DNA of 64,000 nt from Moraxella sp. ZY210820 (GCF_030674635.1 NZ_CP089978.1:2046001-2110000); one strand, 5' to 3'; positions 1-10,433 are shown, counted from the stretch's first letter. Notes: generated by a model from the letters alone, not told the origin. Translations and numbers: made by a program.

Positions 1-2
1 TA

Positions 3-233
3 TTTAACCAGAATATTAATATTATGCAATATCATTTAGCTAAACAGGAATTAAATCATGCTGATATTGTGATTCAACCAGATATTAAAGATAAAAAACA
101 CGTTTTTGATATTAAAGCACGCAATGAAATAATACAAGCAGGACAATATGCTACTCAAGCAAAAATAACTGACATAAAACAGCAAATTCAACAATTAACA
201 GAGAAGCATAATCTTAAGAGCCTTAAGGAATAA
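3..233 (+). CDS. Patatin-like phospholipase family protein, C-terminal end (partial)
   Basis: This open frame enters from the left edge and ends with TAA at 231-233. About 76 C-terminal residues are visible. The pattern of an acidic stretch with ADIVIQPDI, then an F/DIKAR-like segment and an alpha-helical AGQYAT region, resembles the C-terminal tail of bacterial patatin-like (RssA/NTE-type) proteins. In that family the segment follows the Ser-Asp catalytic domain. The catalytic GXSXG and DGA motifs would lie outside the window, so the assignment rests on the tail only. The first in-window ATG (position 24) is internal, because the frame is open to the edge. It converges on rplQ, with a shared terminator between them. 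Confidence 0.5.
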   Translation, partial: FNQNINIMQYHLAKQELNHADIVIQPDIKDKKHVFDIKARNEIIQAGQYATQAKITDIKQQIQQLTEKHNLKSLKE

Positions 234-262
234 AAAATAAATTCATTTCACTATAAAATATA

Positions 263-296
263 AAAAAGACCGATAATCACATTTATCGGTCTTTTT
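263..296. terminator. Bidirectional rho-independent terminator between patatin-like gene and rplQ
   Basis: A perfect 14-bp stem (263-276 with 283-296) encloses the 6-nt loop TCACAT. It carries a T run on the plus strand and an A run that becomes U on the minus strand. It sits between two convergent genes and would end both the plus-strand gene and the alpha operon. Confidence 0.85.
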
Positions 297-318
297 ATTT
301 TAGATTATAAACCTAAAA

Positions 319-684
319 TTATTTTACTTCACGATCTACAAGCTCTACATAAGCCATTGGTGCTGCATCTCCAGCACGGTAGCCTGCTTTAAGAACTCGT
401 AAATAACCACCGTTACGTTCTTTATAACGAGGGCCAAGTACGGTAAATAATTTACCAACAGTTGCAGCATTACGAGTACGAGCAAATGCTAAACGACGAT
501 TTGCTACTGTATCGTTTTTTGCTAAAGTGATTAAAGGCTCAGCAACTCGGCGTAATTCTTTTGCTTTAGGCACAGTTGTTTTAATTAACTCATGTTCAAA
601 TAAAGAATTTGCCAAATTTTGGAACATCGCTTTACGATGACTGCTTGTACGGCCTAATTTCACACCACTATTACGATGACGCAT
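319..684 (-). CDS. rplQ: 50S ribosomal protein bL17
   Basis: This 121-residue protein begins [20 protein letters not shown], the invariant bL17 N-terminus, and has the family's usual bacterial length. bL17 binds 23S rRNA near the exit-tunnel side of the large subunit. It is the last gene of the alpha operon, directly downstream of rpoA (14 bp gap) as in Escherichia coli, and is followed by a strong hairpin terminator. The sequence is intact and reads as Acinetobacter-type. Confidence 0.98.
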   Translation of the reverse strand: MRHRNSGVKLGRTSSHRKAMFQNLANSLFEHELIKTTVPKAKELRRVAEPLITLAKNDTVANRRLAFARTRNAATVGKLFTVLGPRYKERNGGYLRVLKAGYRAGDAAPMAYVELVDREVK

Positions 685-698
685 GGCGATAGTCCTAC

Positions 699-1709
699 TT
701 AATTACGGCTACGATATGCAAAACGGTCATCCATTCTCAAACTAGCAGGTGGCCAGTTATCTAAACGCATACCAAGTTGCAAATCTTTAGAAGCCAACAC
801 ATCTTTAATCTCTGTAAGCGATTTTTTACCCAAGTTAGGTGTTTTTAATAACTCAACTTCAGTACGCTGTACAAGATCACCAATGTAATAAATATTTTCT
901 GCTTTTAAACAGTTAGCAGATCGAACAGTAAGCTCTAGATCATCTACTGGACGAAGCAAGATTGGATCAACCTCTTCACTAGGTTCTGTATTTACAGGAG
1001 TGTGATCTTTCTGAAGGTCTACAAAAATTGCAATTTGTTGTTGCAAAATTGTAGCTGCTTTACGAATCGCTTCTTCAGGATCTACAGTACCATTAGTTTC
1101 TAAATCAATAATCAGCTTATCTAAGTCTGTACGCTGTTCTACACGGGCATTTTCAACCGTATAAGACACCCCTTTTACAGGGCTATAGCTTGCATCAAGT
1201 TGCAAACGTCCTACAGGGCGAGTTTCACCTTCAGAAAAACGAGCATCAGATGTTTCATAGCCACGACCCTGTGCAACTTTCAAACGCATTTTAAGCGAGC
1301 CTGTTGCACTTAGAGTACCAATCAAATGATTTGGGTTTACCACTTCAACATTATGAGGTAAACGAAGATCTGCAGCAGTAACATCTCCAGGACCTTGTTT
1401 CTCTAATGTCAAATATGCCTCATTTTGATCGAATAGCTTAATAGACAACCCTTTTAGATTTAGCAAGAGCTCGACGATGTCCTGCTGCAAGCCTTCTAAA
1501 GTACTGTATTCATGCTCTACACCTTCAATTTCCACCTCAACCACAGTTGCACCAGGTAAAGAAGATAAAAGAATACGACGTAAAGCATTTCCTAGAGTAT
1601 GACCAAAGCCACGCTCTAAAGGTTCTAGAATTACTTTTGCTGAAGTTTCACTCACCGCTTCAACTTTAATTGCTTGCGGTGTAAGAAACTCATTTGCAGT
1701 ACGCGTCAT
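699..1709 (-). CDS. rpoA: DNA-directed RNA polymerase subunit alpha
   Basis: The 336-residue alpha subunit nucleates RNA polymerase assembly. The N-terminal domain (about residues 1-235) carries the [20 protein letters not shown] dimerization motif. The C-terminal domain (about 250-330) has the helix-hairpin-helix region with [20 protein letters not shown] and the [11 protein letters not shown] segment that contacts UP elements and activators. Length matches gammaproteobacterial RpoA. It lies between rpsD and rplQ in the alpha operon, so polymerase and ribosome synthesis are co-transcribed. Confidence 0.99.
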   Translation of the reverse strand: MTRTANEFLTPQAIKVEAVSETSAKVILEPLERGFGHTLGNALRRILLSSLPGATVVEVEIEGVEHEYSTLEGLQQDIVELLLNLKGLSIKLFDQNEAYLTLEKQGPGDVTAADLRLPHNVEVVNPNHLIGTLSATGSLKMRLKVAQGRGYETSDARFSEGETRPVGRLQLDASYSPVKGVSYTVENARVEQRTDLDKLIIDLETNGTVDPEEAIRKAATILQQQIAIFVDLQKDHTPVNTEPSEEVDPILLRPVDDLELTVRSANCLKAENIYYIGDLVQRTEVELLKTPNLGKKSLTEIKDVLASKDLQLGMRLDNWPPASLRMDDRFAYRSRN

Positions 1710-1727
1710 TTATTGCTACCTCAAGGA

Positions 1728-2351
1728 TTATTTAGAATACAATTCTACAATCAAGCTTTCGTTAATGTCAGCAGATAAATCTGAACGATCAGGTGCAGAT
1801 TTGAAAACACCTTCTAACTTAGCATGATCAACTTCTAACCAAGCAGGGATACCGCGTTGGCTAGCTAACTCAACTGCATTTTTAATACGCAATTGTTGTT
1901 TAGCACCTTCATGCACAGCAATTACATCACCTGCTTTAACTTGAATAGACGCAATATTTACGCGACGACCATTTAATGTAATGCTACGATGACTTACTAA
2001 TTGACGAGCTTCTGCACGAGTAGAACCAAAACCCATACGATATACAACGTTATCTAGGCGGCTTTCAAGTAACTTTAATAAGTTTTCACCTGTTGCACCT
2101 TTAATACGTGCTGCTTCTTTGTAATAATTACTAAATTGACGTTCTAACACACCATAAATACGACGAACTTTTTGTTTTTCACGTAATTGTAATGAGTATT
2201 CAGACTGTTTAGCACGAGATTGACCATGTTGACCTGGTGCTTTTGCATGCTTCTTAGTCTTAACATCAAATGGTTTAACGCCTGATTTTAATTGCAGATC
2301 CGTCCCTTCACGACGAGAGAGTTTGCATTTTGGACCAATGTAACGAGCCAT
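1728..2351 (-). CDS. rpsD: 30S ribosomal protein uS4
   Basis: The 207-residue protein starts [19 protein letters not shown] and holds the S4 RNA-binding domain (around residues 95-160, with [24 protein letters not shown]). uS4 is a primary 16S rRNA binder that nucleates 30S assembly and takes part in mRNA helicase activity and fidelity. In E. coli it is the translational repressor of the alpha operon. The position between rpsK and rpoA is canonical. No zinc-finger cysteines are present at the N-terminus, so this is the zinc-free form. Confidence 0.98.
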   Translation of the reverse strand: MARYIGPKCKLSRREGTDLQLKSGVKPFDVKTKKHAKAPGQHGQSRAKQSEYSLQLREKQKVRRIYGVLERQFSNYYKEAARIKGATGENLLKLLESRLDNVVYRMGFGSTRAEARQLVSHRSITLNGRRVNIASIQVKAGDVIAVHEGAKQQLRIKNAVELASQRGIPAWLEVDHAKLEGVFKSAPDRSDLSADINESLIVELYSK

Positions 2352-2363
2352 GAATGTTTCTCC

Positions 2364-2750
2364 TTATACGCGACGTTTTTTAGGTGGACGACAACCGTTG
2401 TGAGGAATTGGAGTCACATCGGTAATGCTATTAATCTTATAACCCACTGCACCTAATGCACGAACCGCAGATTCACGACCTGGACCTGGACCTTTTACAA
2501 GCACATCCAAGTTTTTCAAACCATAATCTAAAGCTGCTTTACCAGCAACTTCAGCAGCCACCTGAGCAGCAAATGGAGTTGATTTACGTGATCCACGGAA
2601 GCCTTGTCCACCTGAAGTGGCCCAAGCCAATGCATTACCTTGACGATCTGTAATCGTCACAATGGTGTTATTAAAAGACGCGTGAATGTGTGCAACACCT
2701 TCAGAAACGGTACGAGAGACCTTCTTGCGTGTGCGAGTATCTTTAGCCAT
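2364..2750 (-). CDS. rpsK: 30S ribosomal protein uS11
   Basis: The 128-residue protein ends with the conserved [18 protein letters not shown] tail and contains [13 protein letters not shown] and [13 protein letters not shown], both hallmarks of uS11. It lies on the 30S platform next to the mRNA exit (anti-Shine-Dalgarno) region. It is the second gene of the alpha operon, 19 bp after rpsM and 12 bp before rpsD. Confidence 0.98.
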   Translation of the reverse strand: MAKDTRTRKKVSRTVSEGVAHIHASFNNTIVTITDRQGNALAWATSGGQGFRGSRKSTPFAAQVAAEVAGKAALDYGLKNLDVLVKGPGPGRESAVRALGAVGYKINSITDVTPIPHNGCRPPKKRRV

Positions 2751-2769
2751 CTTTTAGCTTCCAGAAATC

Positions 2770-3126
2770 TTACTTTTTAATCGGTTTGCGAGGACCCTTA
2801 CGAGTACGCGCGTTAGTTTTTGTGCGTTGACCGCGGACAGGCAAGCCACGACGATGACGAAGACCACGATAGCAGCCTAAATCTAATAAACGTTTAATGT
2901 TCATAGAAATTTCACGACGTAAGTCACCTTCCGTAGGGATTTTGGCAACTTCTGCACGAATCGCATCGAGTTGAGCATCATCTAACTCACGAATTTTTGT
3001 TGTTGGAGCAATACCTACAGCAGATAAAATTTGCTGAGCAGTATAGCGACCGATACCAAAAATATAGGTAAGTGAGATTACTGCATGCTTGTTATCCGGA
3101 ATATTTACACCGGCAATACGAGCCAT
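2770..3126 (-). CDS. rpsM: 30S ribosomal protein uS13
   Basis: The 118-residue protein starts [22 protein letters not shown] and includes [20 protein letters not shown] near the C-terminus, as in all bacterial uS13. It sits in the 30S head, forms inter-subunit bridges and contacts P-site tRNA. It is the first gene of the alpha operon. A gap of about 105 bp to rpmJ holds a candidate promoter and leader. Confidence 0.98.
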   Translation of the reverse strand: MARIAGVNIPDNKHAVISLTYIFGIGRYTAQQILSAVGIAPTTKIRELDDAQLDAIRAEVAKIPTEGDLRREISMNIKRLLDLGCYRGLRHRRGLPVRGQRTKTNARTRKGPRKPIKK

Positions 3127-3185
3127 TTACTTTCTCCAATAAAGGGAATTAAATTATAAAACTCATCTTAAGGTTAAGACCTGCA

Positions 3186-3215
3186 ATAATAACTTAATTC
3201 ACCCACTGAAATCAA
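3186..3215 (-). promoter_or_regulatory. Candidate alpha-operon promoter upstream of rpsM
   Basis: On the minus strand, TTGATT (3210-3215) and TATTAT (3186-3191) are separated by 18 bp in the rpmJ-rpsM gap. A second A/T-rich hexamer, TATAAT, lies further downstream without a good partner. In E. coli the alpha operon also has a promoter near here and a leader bound by S4. The assignment is by sequence match and position only. Confidence 0.35.
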
Positions 3216-3232
3216 CAGTTCAAAGATATTTT

Positions 3233-3349
3233 TTAACCTTGACGCTGTTTATGACGAGGTTCTGCGCTACAAATAACGCGAATAACCCCATTACGACGGA
3301 TAACTTTACAGCTACCACAAATTTTTTTAACAGAAGCTTGCACTTTCAT
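3233..3349 (-). CDS. rpmJ: 50S ribosomal protein bL36
   Basis: This 38-codon gene runs from ATG at 3349 to TAA at 3233-3235. The product starts [16 protein letters not shown] and ends RHKQRQG, the classic bL36 pattern. It keeps the zinc-ribbon residues Cys11, Cys14, Cys27 and His33 (C+ zinc-binding form). bL36 stabilizes domains of 23S rRNA near the L7/L12 stalk base. It follows secY by 11 bp, as the last gene of the spc operon. Confidence 0.96.
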
Positions 3350-3360
3350 AACTTCTCTCT

Positions 3361-4704
3361 TTACTCAGTAGAACTAGTATTTTTCTTCATTAAGGTTTGA
3401 TTAGTATATTGATGTGATGTTAAATGTGATTGCAATTGAGCAATAAAGTCCATTGCAACAACAGCAACAATCAATAATGAAGTACCTTGTAAATGTAAAC
3501 TACTTGATAAACCCAATGAGTTTTGTATCAACATCGGTAACACACAAATGATTGTAATATAAATCGCACCAATGAATGTCAAACGCCCCAGAACTTGATC
3601 TAAATAGCGAGCCGTTTGTTCACCTGGACGAATACCAGGCACATAAGCACCACTACGCTTTAAATTTTCAGCAATTTCTTTTGGACTGAACATCAAAGCA
3701 GAATAAAAGTAGCAGAAAAAAATAATCAATACAGCAAATAACACGATATATAATGGTTGCCCATACCCAAGATAAATAGACACATCTTGTAGCATACGCT
3801 TCACTGGGCCTGCATTAGGATCACCTAACCATTGACCTAAACTTGCTGGTACCATCAATAATGAACTTGCAAAAATTACAGGAATCACACCTGCCATATT
3901 AATTTTAAATGGCAAATGTGATTGTTGAGCAGAAAACATTCTTCTATCTTGCTGTTTTTGTGCATAATTCACAGTTACGCGACGTTGTGCTTTTTCAATA
4001 AACACAATACCAACTAAAACAGCTAGCGATAATACTCCTAAAGAAATAAGTGGAATTAATTTATCACTACTTTCTACTGGGAAAAACTGCAAAATAGTTG
4101 AAGGTAATGCAGCAACAATACCTGCAAAAATAATCATTGATATACCATTACCAATACCACGTTCAGTAATTTGCTCACCAAGCCACATCAAGAACATTGT
4201 CCCAGCAACCAAAGAAGTTACTGCAGGAATATAAAATGCCAATCCAGTCGTAGAAGTAATATTCTGACTAATTAGTCCTGCACTCATACCCATTGCTTGT
4301 ACTAGTGCTAAAACTAAAGTTCCATAACGTGTATATTGATTAATTTTACGGCGTCCTTGTTCACCTTCTTTCTTAAGAGCTTCTAAAGCAGGAACAATAC
4401 TTGTAACAAGCTGTATGACAATAGAAGCTGTAATATAAGGCATAATTCCTAAAGCGAAAATTGACATTCTTTCCAAAGCACCACCAGAAAACATATTGAA
4501 TAAACCAACAAAAGTTCCTTCATTATGTTTAAAAAACTCTGCTAATGCTTGGTTATCAATACCAGGTAAAGGAATGTGTACCCCTAGTCGAAATACCAAT
4601 AAAGCTCCAAGTAGAAACATCATTCGGCGAATAAGATCACGATATTTAATATGAAAAGGTTGCCCTTTTTGCACATGACCATCTAAACTAGGAGATTTTA
4701 ACAC
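3361..4704 (-). CDS. secY: Protein translocase subunit SecY
   Basis: The 447-residue integral membrane protein has ten predicted transmembrane segments. It begins with cytoplasmic [28 protein letters not shown] and carries the cytoplasmic loop [18 protein letters not shown] and the ribosome/SecA-contacting loop [20 protein letters not shown]. These are the standard SecY family signatures. SecY forms the channel of SecYEG, through which unfolded proteins cross the inner membrane. It lies between rplO and rpmJ in the spc operon, as in most bacteria. Confidence 0.98.
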
Positions 4705-4710
4705 CTTTCA

Positions 4711-5151
4711 TTACCCCTCGACTTTACCACCAGCAGCCTCAATAGCAGCTTTAGCACCTTTAGTTAATGCTACATCTTGAACAGTAAATGCACGAGTTAC
4801 TTCACCAGAAAGAATAATACGAGCACGCAACATATCTTTACGCACAATATTTGCTGCTTTTAAAGTTTCAAGGCTAATAGTTTCGCCTTCAATTTTATTT
4901 AATTCAGACAAACGTACTTCTGCTGTTTTAAGTGCAATCTGACTAGTAAAGCCAAACTTTGGCAAACGACGGTAGATCGCAGTTTGACCACCTTCAAAAC
5001 CTGGACGCACACCACCACTTTTACGTGATTTTTGACCTTTGATACCACGACCACCAGTCTTACCAACACCAGAGCCAATACCACGACCTAAACGGCGATG
5101 TTCACGTTTAGCACCTTCAGCAGGTGCAAGTTCATTTAAACGCAGAGTCAT
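4711..5151 (-). CDS. rplO: 50S ribosomal protein uL15
   Basis: The 146-residue protein starts [20 protein letters not shown], followed by the glycine-rich [20 protein letters not shown] region typical of uL15. It is a late-assembly 23S rRNA binder in the large subunit. Spacing to rpmD (3 bp) and secY (6 bp) indicates tight co-transcription in the spc operon. Confidence 0.98.
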   Translation of the reverse strand: MTLRLNELAPAEGAKREHRRLGRGIGSGVGKTGGRGIKGQKSRKSGGVRPGFEGGQTAIYRRLPKFGFTSQIALKTAEVRLSELNKIEGETISLETLKAANIVRKDMLRARIILSGEVTRAFTVQDVALTKGAKAAIEAAGGKVEG

Positions 5152-5154
5152 GTG

Positions 5155-5331
5155 TTATTCCTCTACACTAACCATATAATACACTTTATTAATCATACCT
5201 CGGTTAGAAGGCGTATCTTGCACTTCTACAGTATGACCAATACGACGCAGACCTAAACCTTTCAAACATTGTTTATGCTTTTCTAAACGATGTGATGAAG
5301 ACTTAGTCTGGGTAACTTTAATCGTTTTCAT
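5155..5331 (-). CDS. rpmD: 50S ribosomal protein uL30
   Basis: This 58-codon gene runs from ATG at 5331 to TAA at 5155-5157. The product begins [20 protein letters not shown] and includes [20 protein letters not shown] and [12 protein letters not shown], the complete uL30 fold in the usual short bacterial length. It lies between rpsE (6 bp) and rplO (3 bp), exactly where uL30 sits in the spc operon. Confidence 0.96.
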   Translation of the reverse strand: MKTIKVTQTKSSSHRLEKHKQCLKGLGLRRIGHTVEVQDTPSNRGMINKVYYMVSVEE

Positions 5332-5337
5332 GATTGA

Positions 5338-5835
5338 TTACCCTTGAATTTCTTCTACAGAAAGACCACGTTTAGCAGCAACTTTTTCTGGAGAAGTCAT
5401 ATCACGTAAACCTTTAAATGTTGCATTTACAACATTCGCAGCATTTGTAGATCCATAGCATTTAGCAAGTACATTTTGAACACCAGCAGCTTCTAACACT
5501 GCACGCATTGCACCACCAGCAATTACACCAGTACCTTCAGAAGCAGGTTGCATATAAACACGGCTTGCACCATGACGAGCATTTACTGGATGCTGTAATG
5601 TTGTACCATTTAAATCTACAGTAATCATATTACGGCGTGCAGCCTCTAAAGCTTTAGCAATTGCAGCAGGCACTTCACGAGCTTTACCACGACCAAAACC
5701 TACACGACCATTACCATCACCTACCACAGTTAATGCTGTGAAAGAGAAAATACGACCACCTTTTACAACTTTGGCTACACGATCTACAGCAACCAGCTTT
5801 TCAACGAGACCTTCGTTTTGTTCAACTTTTGCCAT
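5338..5835 (-). CDS. rpsE: 30S ribosomal protein uS5
   Basis: The 165-residue protein has the N-terminal dsRBD-like S5 domain ([20 protein letters not shown], then [20 protein letters not shown]) and the C-terminal domain with [20 protein letters not shown]. uS5 lines the mRNA entry channel and affects decoding accuracy. It overlaps the translation unit of rplR closely (2 bp gap). Confidence 0.98.
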   Translation of the reverse strand: MAKVEQNEGLVEKLVAVDRVAKVVKGGRIFSFTALTVVGDGNGRVGFGRGKAREVPAAIAKALEAARRNMITVDLNGTTLQHPVNARHGASRVYMQPASEGTGVIAGGAMRAVLEAAGVQNVLAKCYGSTNAANVVNATFKGLRDMTSPEKVAAKRGLSVEEIQG

Positions 5836-5837
5836 GA

Positions 5838-6188
5838 TTAGAACTCCAAGCCACCTTCACGAGCAGCATCAGCTAATGCTTTGATACGACCATGATATTT
5901 AAAACCCGAACGGTCAAAAGCAACAGCTGTAATACCAGCAGCTTTTGCACGTTCAGCAATTAATGCACCTACTTTCTTTGCAGCTTCAACATTACCAGTT
6001 GTACCGCTACGCAAAGTAGCATCTAAAGTTGAAGCTTGAGCTAAAACTTTTCCACCATCTGCTGAAATAATTTGCGCATAGATATGACGTGGTGTACGAT
6101 TTACACACAAACGAATTGCACCTAAAGCACGGATGTGTAAACGAGTGCTTTTTGCACGACGCAAACGAGATTGTTTCTTTTCGTTCAT
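5838..6188 (-). CDS. rplR: 50S ribosomal protein uL18
   Basis: The 116-residue protein begins [20 protein letters not shown] and ends with [20 protein letters not shown], the conserved uL18 C-terminus. It binds 5S rRNA and joins it to the central protuberance of the 50S subunit. It lies 11 bp downstream of rplF in the spc operon. Confidence 0.98.
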   Translation of the reverse strand: MNEKKQSRLRRAKSTRLHIRALGAIRLCVNRTPRHIYAQIISADGGKVLAQASTLDATLRSGTTGNVEAAKKVGALIAERAKAAGITAVAFDRSGFKYHGRIKALADAAREGGLEF

Positions 6189-6199
6189 CTTTTACACCC

Positions 6200-6733
6200 T
6201 TACTTCTTCTTAGCTTCTTTACGAAGTACAACTTCATCTGAATAACGCACACCTTTACCTTTATATGGTTCAGGAGCACGATATGCACGAATATTTGCTG
6301 CAACTTGACCTAATTTTTGTTTATCTGCAGACTTCAAAACAATTTCTGTTTGAGTTGGAGTTTCAGCAGTTACACCTTCAGGTAAAGTGTAGTTAATAGG
6401 GTGTGAATAACCTAAGTTTAAATTCACAACATTACCTTGAACTGCAGCTTTATAACCAACACCAATAAGTTGTAATTTGCGTTCAAAACCTTCACTTACA
6501 CCTTTCACAAGGTTATTTAATACAGCACGAGCAGTACCAGCTTGCATCCAAGCGTCTTTAGACTCTTTTACAGGAGCAACTTGAAGTTTACCTTCTTCCT
6601 GTTTCAACTCGACCAGTGCATGCAGGTTGAAAGATAGTGTACCTTTACTACCTTTCACTTCGACCTGCCGACCGTTCTGAGTAACTGTAACACCATTTGG
6701 CACAGTTACTGGGGCTTTAGCCACACGAGACAT
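6200..6733 (-). CDS. rplF: 50S ribosomal protein uL6
   Basis: The 177-residue protein starts [17 protein letters not shown]. It has two uL6 repeats and the C-terminal signature [16 protein letters not shown]. uL6 sits near the sarcin-ricin loop and helps elongation-factor binding. The length is normal and neighbours are canonical for the spc operon. Confidence 0.98.
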   Translation of the reverse strand: MSRVAKAPVTVPNGVTVTQNGRQVEVKGSKGTLSFNLHALVELKQEEGKLQVAPVKESKDAWMQAGTARAVLNNLVKGVSEGFERKLQLIGVGYKAAVQGNVVNLNLGYSHPINYTLPEGVTAETPTQTEIVLKSADKQKLGQVAANIRAYRAPEPYKGKGVRYSDEVVLRKEAKKK

Positions 6734-6748
6734 GAGGAATCACCTTAA

Positions 6749-7144
6749 TTAAGAAACAAAAGCAATTACTTCACCACCAATACCTGCAACACGTGCTGCA
6801 CGATCAGTCATGATACCTTTGCTTGTAGAAATAATTGCAATACCCAAACCTTGTTTAACACTTGGTAAGCTATCTTTTGCACGATATTGACGTAAACCTG
6901 GACGGCTTACACGTTTAATCGTTTCAATAACTGGTTTGCCTTCAAAATATTTTAAAGTTAAAGTCAAAGTTGATTTAACACCATCTTGTGCTACTTCAAC
7001 ATTTGAGATATAACCCTCTTTCTCTAATAAATTTGCAATAGCAACTTTTAATTTAGAGCTTGGCATAGAAACAGTTTCTTTCTTTGCCATTTGTGCGTTA
7101 CGAACACGAGTTAACATGTCGGCAACTGTATCTTGCATACTCAT
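6749..7144 (-). CDS. rpsH: 30S ribosomal protein uS8
   Basis: The 131-residue protein starts [22 protein letters not shown] and ends with the S8 signature [20 protein letters not shown]. uS8 binds the central domain of 16S rRNA. In E. coli it also represses translation of the spc operon by binding near the rplE start. It lies between rpsN and rplF. Confidence 0.98.
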   Translation of the reverse strand: MSMQDTVADMLTRVRNAQMAKKETVSMPSSKLKVAIANLLEKEGYISNVEVAQDGVKSTLTLTLKYFEGKPVIETIKRVSRPGLRQYRAKDSLPSVKQGLGIAIISTSKGIMTDRAARVAGIGGEVIAFVS

Positions 7145-7155
7145 TTTGTAGCTCC

Positions 7156-7461
7156 TTACCAGCTTGCCTTAACAACACCAGGTACATCACCCTGCATTAC
7201 TGTTAAACGCAACATATTACGACTTAAACCAAATTTACGGAAATAGCCATGTGGACGACCTGTCAATCCACAACGATTGCGTAAACGAACAGGAGAGGCA
7301 TTACGAGGCAATGCTTGTAATTTCAACATTGCTTCAAAACGCTCTTCCTCACTTGCATTCACATTAGCAATAACTGCTTTTAATTCAGCACGTTTTGCAG
7401 CATATTTTGCAACAGTTTTCTCGCGTTTTAACTCACGATTTACCATACTTTTCTTAGCCAT
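7156..7461 (-). CDS. rpsN: 30S ribosomal protein uS14
   Basis: The 101-residue length identifies the long, zinc-free form: the C-terminal part [20 protein letters not shown] lacks the paired CXXC motifs of the short zinc form. uS14 binds the 30S head and helps form the A-site region. It lies in the spc operon between rplE and rpsH. Confidence 0.98.
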   Translation of the reverse strand: MAKKSMVNRELKREKTVAKYAAKRAELKAVIANVNASEEERFEAMLKLQALPRNASPVRLRNRCGLTGRPHGYFRKFGLSRNMLRLTVMQGDVPGVVKASW

Positions 7462-7470
7462 ATCGACCTC

Positions 7471-8007
7471 TTACTTAAATGGGAAGCCGAACGCACGAAG
7501 AAGTGCACGACCTTCATCATCATTACGAGCAGTTGTAGTAATTGTAATATCTAAACCACGGATACGGTCAATTTTGTCAAAATCAATTTCAGGGAAAACG
7601 ATTTGCTCTTTTAGACCCATAGAATAGTTACCACGACCATCAAAAGATTTTGAAGAAAAACCACGGAAATCACGAATACGTGGGATAGCAATCGAAATCA
7701 AACGATCTAAAAATTCATACATTTGATCACCACGAAGGGTTACTTTACAACCAATCGGCCAACCATCACGAATTTTAAAACCTGCAATTGACTTACGAGC
7801 CAATGTTACTACTGGTTTTTGACCAGCAATTAATTGCATATCAGCAACTGCACCATCTAACAATTTTTTGTCAGTTGCAGCAGCACCAACACCCATATTG
7901 AGAGTAATCTTAGTGATGCGAGGAATTTCCATCACGTTAGCTAAACCAAGTTCTTCTTTTAACTTAGCTTTAAGCTCTTCATTATAACGAGTTTTAAGTC
8001 TGGCCAT
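7471..8007 (-). CDS. rplE: 50S ribosomal protein uL5
   Basis: The 178-residue protein contains [20 protein letters not shown] and [20 protein letters not shown], characteristic of uL5. It binds 5S rRNA and contacts P-site tRNA from the central protuberance. It lies 15 bp downstream of rplX. In E. coli the S8 repressor site overlaps this start; no homologous hairpin was identified here. Confidence 0.98.
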   Translation of the reverse strand: MARLKTRYNEELKAKLKEELGLANVMEIPRITKITLNMGVGAAATDKKLLDGAVADMQLIAGQKPVVTLARKSIAGFKIRDGWPIGCKVTLRGDQMYEFLDRLISIAIPRIRDFRGFSSKSFDGRGNYSMGLKEQIVFPEIDFDKIDRIRGLDITITTTARNDDEGRALLRAFGFPFK

Positions 8008-8022
8008 TGCCTTTCCAACCTA

Positions 8023-8340
8023 TTACTTCGCCACCGCCACTGGTTCACCATTAGATTTGTAAACGCGTGTTTTTACACCATCTACAACTTGATAACCAAC
8101 ACGGTCAGCCTTTTGGGTTGCAGCATTTAAAATTGCCACATTTGAAATATGAAGCGAAGCTTCTTGTTTAACAATACCACCTTCAGCACCAGTTAAACGA
8201 TTTGGCTTTTGATGCTTCGTTACTAAGTTAAGACCTTCAATCTTAACACGGTCACCAGATACTGATAAAACTGTACCTTGTTTACCTTTCTCTTTACCAG
8301 CAATCACAATAACTTGATCGCCTGCTTTAATTTTTGCCAT
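8023..8340 (-). CDS. rplX: 50S ribosomal protein uL24
   Basis: The 105-residue protein opens with a KOW motif (KIKAGDQVIVIAGKEKGKQG) and has the HQKPNRLTGAEGGIVKQE segment typical of uL24. It is an assembly initiator bound at the 5' end of 23S rRNA. It is the second gene of the spc operon, 12 bp after rplN. Confidence 0.98.
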   Translation of the reverse strand: MAKIKAGDQVIVIAGKEKGKQGTVLSVSGDRVKIEGLNLVTKHQKPNRLTGAEGGIVKQEASLHISNVAILNAATQKADRVGYQVVDGVKTRVYKSNGEPVAVAK

Positions 8341-8352
8341 GACTGCCTCTTT

Positions 8353-8721
8353 TTACAAAACTTCTGGAGCCAATGAAATAATTTTCATGAACTGTTCAGT
8401 ACGAAGTTCACGTGTCACTGGTCCGAAAATACGAGTAGCAATCGGAGCTTTGTTATTATTCAACAATACTGCTGCATTATCATCAAAACGGATTAATGAA
8501 CCATCTGGACGACGCACACCAAATTTTGTACGAACAACAACTGCATTCATCACGTCACCTTTTTTAACACGGCCACGCGGAATAGCTTCTTTTACAGTCA
8601 CTTTAATAATGTCGCCAACAGAAGCATAACGACGATGTGAACCACCTAGTACTTTAATACATTGTACACGGCGAGCACCGCTGTTATCTGCAACGTCGAG
8701 CATAGTTTCGGTCTGAATCAT
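8353..8721 (-). CDS. rplN: 50S ribosomal protein uL14
   Basis: The 122-residue protein starts [20 protein letters not shown], the universal uL14 N-terminus. An in-frame upstream codon would add 12 residues, but the family start at 8721 is preceded by GGAG at a good spacing and is chosen here. uL14 lies at the subunit interface beneath the factor-binding site. It is the first gene of the spc operon, with its own promoter just upstream. Confidence 0.97.
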   Translation of the reverse strand: MIQTETMLDVADNSGARRVQCIKVLGGSHRRYASVGDIIKVTVKEAIPRGRVKKGDVMNAVVVRTKFGVRRPDGSLIRFDDNAAVLLNNNKAPIATRIFGPVTRELRTEQFMKIISLAPEVL

Positions 8722-8748
8722 TGCCCTACTCCAAAAACCAAGCACTAC

Positions 8749-8789
8749 TAGCCACAAATTCGAGTAAATATGATACCCGAATTTGGCTA
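8749..8789 (-). other. Hairpin at the S10/spc operon junction
   Basis: A 12-bp stem with a 2-nt bulge pairs 8749-8762 with 8778-8789 in the rpsQ-rplN gap. A TTTTT run follows only after about 10 nt on the minus strand, so it is not a textbook terminator. It overlaps the candidate spc promoter. It may attenuate read-through from the S10 operon or act as a processing site. Confidence 0.4.
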
Positions 8790-8798
8790 ATAATGCAA
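8770..8798 (-). promoter_or_regulatory. Candidate spc-operon promoter upstream of rplN
   Basis: On the minus strand, TTGCAT (8793-8798) and TATCAT (8770-8775) are separated by exactly 17 bp in the 89-bp gap between rpsQ and rplN. E. coli also has its spc promoter at this point. The predicted start site is about 40 nt before the rplN ATG. Confidence 0.6.
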
Positions 8799-8810
8799 TA
8801 AAAACGTTAA

Positions 8811-9068
8811 TTACTCAGTAGCAGCTTCAACTACATCGACTAAAACCCAAGATTTAGTCTTTGAAATTGGGCGACTTTCTTTGATAGTTACAATATCACC
8901 AATTTTAGCAGTATTGTTTTCATCATGAGCATGTAATTTGGTTGAACGGCGAATTGATTTGCCGTACACCGGGTGTTGAACACGGCGTTCAATAAGTACA
9001 ACAATAGATTTATCCATTTTGTCACTTACGACTTTACCTGTTAACGTGCGGACTACTTTTTCACTCAT
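8811..9068 (-). CDS. rpsQ: 30S ribosomal protein uS17
   Basis: The 85-residue OB-fold protein contains [20 protein letters not shown] and [20 protein letters not shown], both uS17 signatures. It binds the 5' domain of 16S rRNA in early assembly. Its start overlaps the rpmC stop by 4 bp, indicating translational coupling. It is the last gene of the S10 operon. Confidence 0.98.
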   Translation of the reverse strand: MSEKVVRTLTGKVVSDKMDKSIVVLIERRVQHPVYGKSIRRSTKLHAHDENNTAKIGDIVTIKESRPISKTKSWVLVDVVEAATE

Positions 9069-9262
9069 TGTCCGTTCCCCTGTTTTTCGGTAAGGAGTGT
9101 TTTAATGCGAGCAATAGTTTTGCGAGCAACTTTTACTTCATGTGTTTTACTCAATTGACCAGTTGATTTTGCCATACGCAAACGAAACTGATTTAATTGT
9201 TGTTCATCAAGTAAAGCTTTTAACTCTTCTACCGATTTTTCACGTAGATCTTTAGTATTCAT
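9065..9262 (-). CDS. rpmC: 50S ribosomal protein uL29
   Basis: The 65-residue helical protein begins [20 protein letters not shown] and contains [19 protein letters not shown], the uL29 pattern. It lies at the polypeptide exit and forms part of the docking platform for trigger factor and SRP. It abuts rplP with no gap and overlaps rpsQ. Confidence 0.98.
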   Translation of the reverse strand: MNTKDLREKSVEELKALLDEQQLNQFRLRMAKSTGQLSKTHEVKVARKTIARIKTLLTEKQGNGQ

Positions 9263-9676
9263 TTACATTACCGTCCGAGTCACGATAGTGGTCTTAAACG
9301 GAAGTTTAGCAGCAGCTAAAGCAAATGCTTCGCTCGCTAATTCGTCGTTTACACCTTCAATTTCGTACAGAATCTTACCAGGTTTAATTTCACAAACCCA
9401 ATATTCCACATTACCTTTACCGTTACCCATACGAACTTCTAATGGTTTTTCAGTAATTGGTTTATCAGGGAATACACGGATAAAGATTTTACCACCACGC
9501 TTAATACGACGACTGATAGTACGACGACAAGCTTCAATTTGACGAGCAGTCATACGACCGCGTTCTGTAGCTTTTAATGCAATACTACCAAATGATACTG
9601 TACTTCCACGATGTGCCAAACCTGTATTACGGCCTTTATGCACTTTACGGAATTTAGTACGTTTAGGTTGCAACAT
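9263..9676 (-). CDS. rplP: 50S ribosomal protein uL16
   Basis: The 137-residue protein starts [19 protein letters not shown] and includes [20 protein letters not shown] and the [14 protein letters not shown] motif. uL16 organizes the A-site region of the 50S subunit. It lies 3 bp after rpsC in the S10 operon. Confidence 0.98.
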   Translation of the reverse strand: MLQPKRTKFRKVHKGRNTGLAHRGSTVSFGSIALKATERGRMTARQIEACRRTISRRIKRGGKIFIRVFPDKPITEKPLEVRMGNGKGNVEYWVCEIKPGKILYEIEGVNDELASEAFALAAAKLPFKTTIVTRTVM

Positions 9677-9679
9677 GGA

Positions 9680-10432
9680 TTATTCTCCCTTGTCCGCAGC
9701 ACGGTCATTATTGCGACGACGGCGTTCTTGCCCTTCACCACGACCACGACCACGTTTAGCTGGACGCTCTTCAGCTGGAGTTGGGTTCATAACTTGTTTC
9801 ATACCACCCAAAATCTCACCACGGAAGATCCATACTTTAACGCCGATAGTACCATAAGTTGTTTCAGCACGCATAGTTGCATAATCAATATCAGCACGAA
9901 GTGTATGTAGAGGTACACGACCTTCACGATACCATTCTGTACGAGCGATTTCCGCACCACCTAAACGACCAGAAACTTCAACTTTGATACCCTTAGCACC
10001 AGCACGCATCGTATTTTGTACCGCACGTTTCATTGCACGACGGAACATTACACGTTTTTCTAATTGTGAAGCAATTGCTTCTGCAACTAAACGTGCGTCT
10101 AAATCTGGGCGATCAATTTCATTGATACTGACTTGTACAGGAACACCCATGATTTTAGCAAGTTTGTTCTGTAATTTTTCAATATCTTCACCTTTCTTAC
10201 CAATCACGATACCAGGGCGAGCTGTACTAATTGTTACTTTAGCTGCACCAGTAGGACGCTCGATAAGAATATTACTAACCATTGCATTTTTAAGTTCTTT
10301 ATTTAAAAACTCACGAACTTGCAAATCTTTAAGCAAATAGTCAGCATATTGTTTCGGATTAGCATACCAGTTAGCATTGTGACGTTTCACAACACCTAAA
10401 CGAATGCCAATTGGATGAACCTTTTGACCCAT
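9680..10432 (-). CDS. rpsC: 30S ribosomal protein uS3
   Basis: The 250-residue protein starts [20 protein letters not shown]. It has a KH RNA-binding domain ([15 protein letters not shown], about residues 75-90) and a C-terminal S3 domain ([20 protein letters not shown]). The last 35 residues are a basic, Arg/Gly-rich tail as in other Moraxellaceae. uS3 lines the mRNA entry tunnel and helps unwind mRNA. It is tightly packed with rplV (1 bp) and rplP. Confidence 0.98.
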   Translation of the reverse strand: MGQKVHPIGIRLGVVKRHNANWYANPKQYADYLLKDLQVREFLNKELKNAMVSNILIERPTGAAKVTISTARPGIVIGKKGEDIEKLQNKLAKIMGVPVQVSINEIDRPDLDARLVAEAIASQLEKRVMFRRAMKRAVQNTMRAGAKGIKVEVSGRLGGAEIARTEWYREGRVPLHTLRADIDYATMRAETTYGTIGVKVWIFRGEILGGMKQVMNPTPAEERPAKRGRGRGEGQERRRRNNDRAADKGE

Positions 10433-10433
10433 A

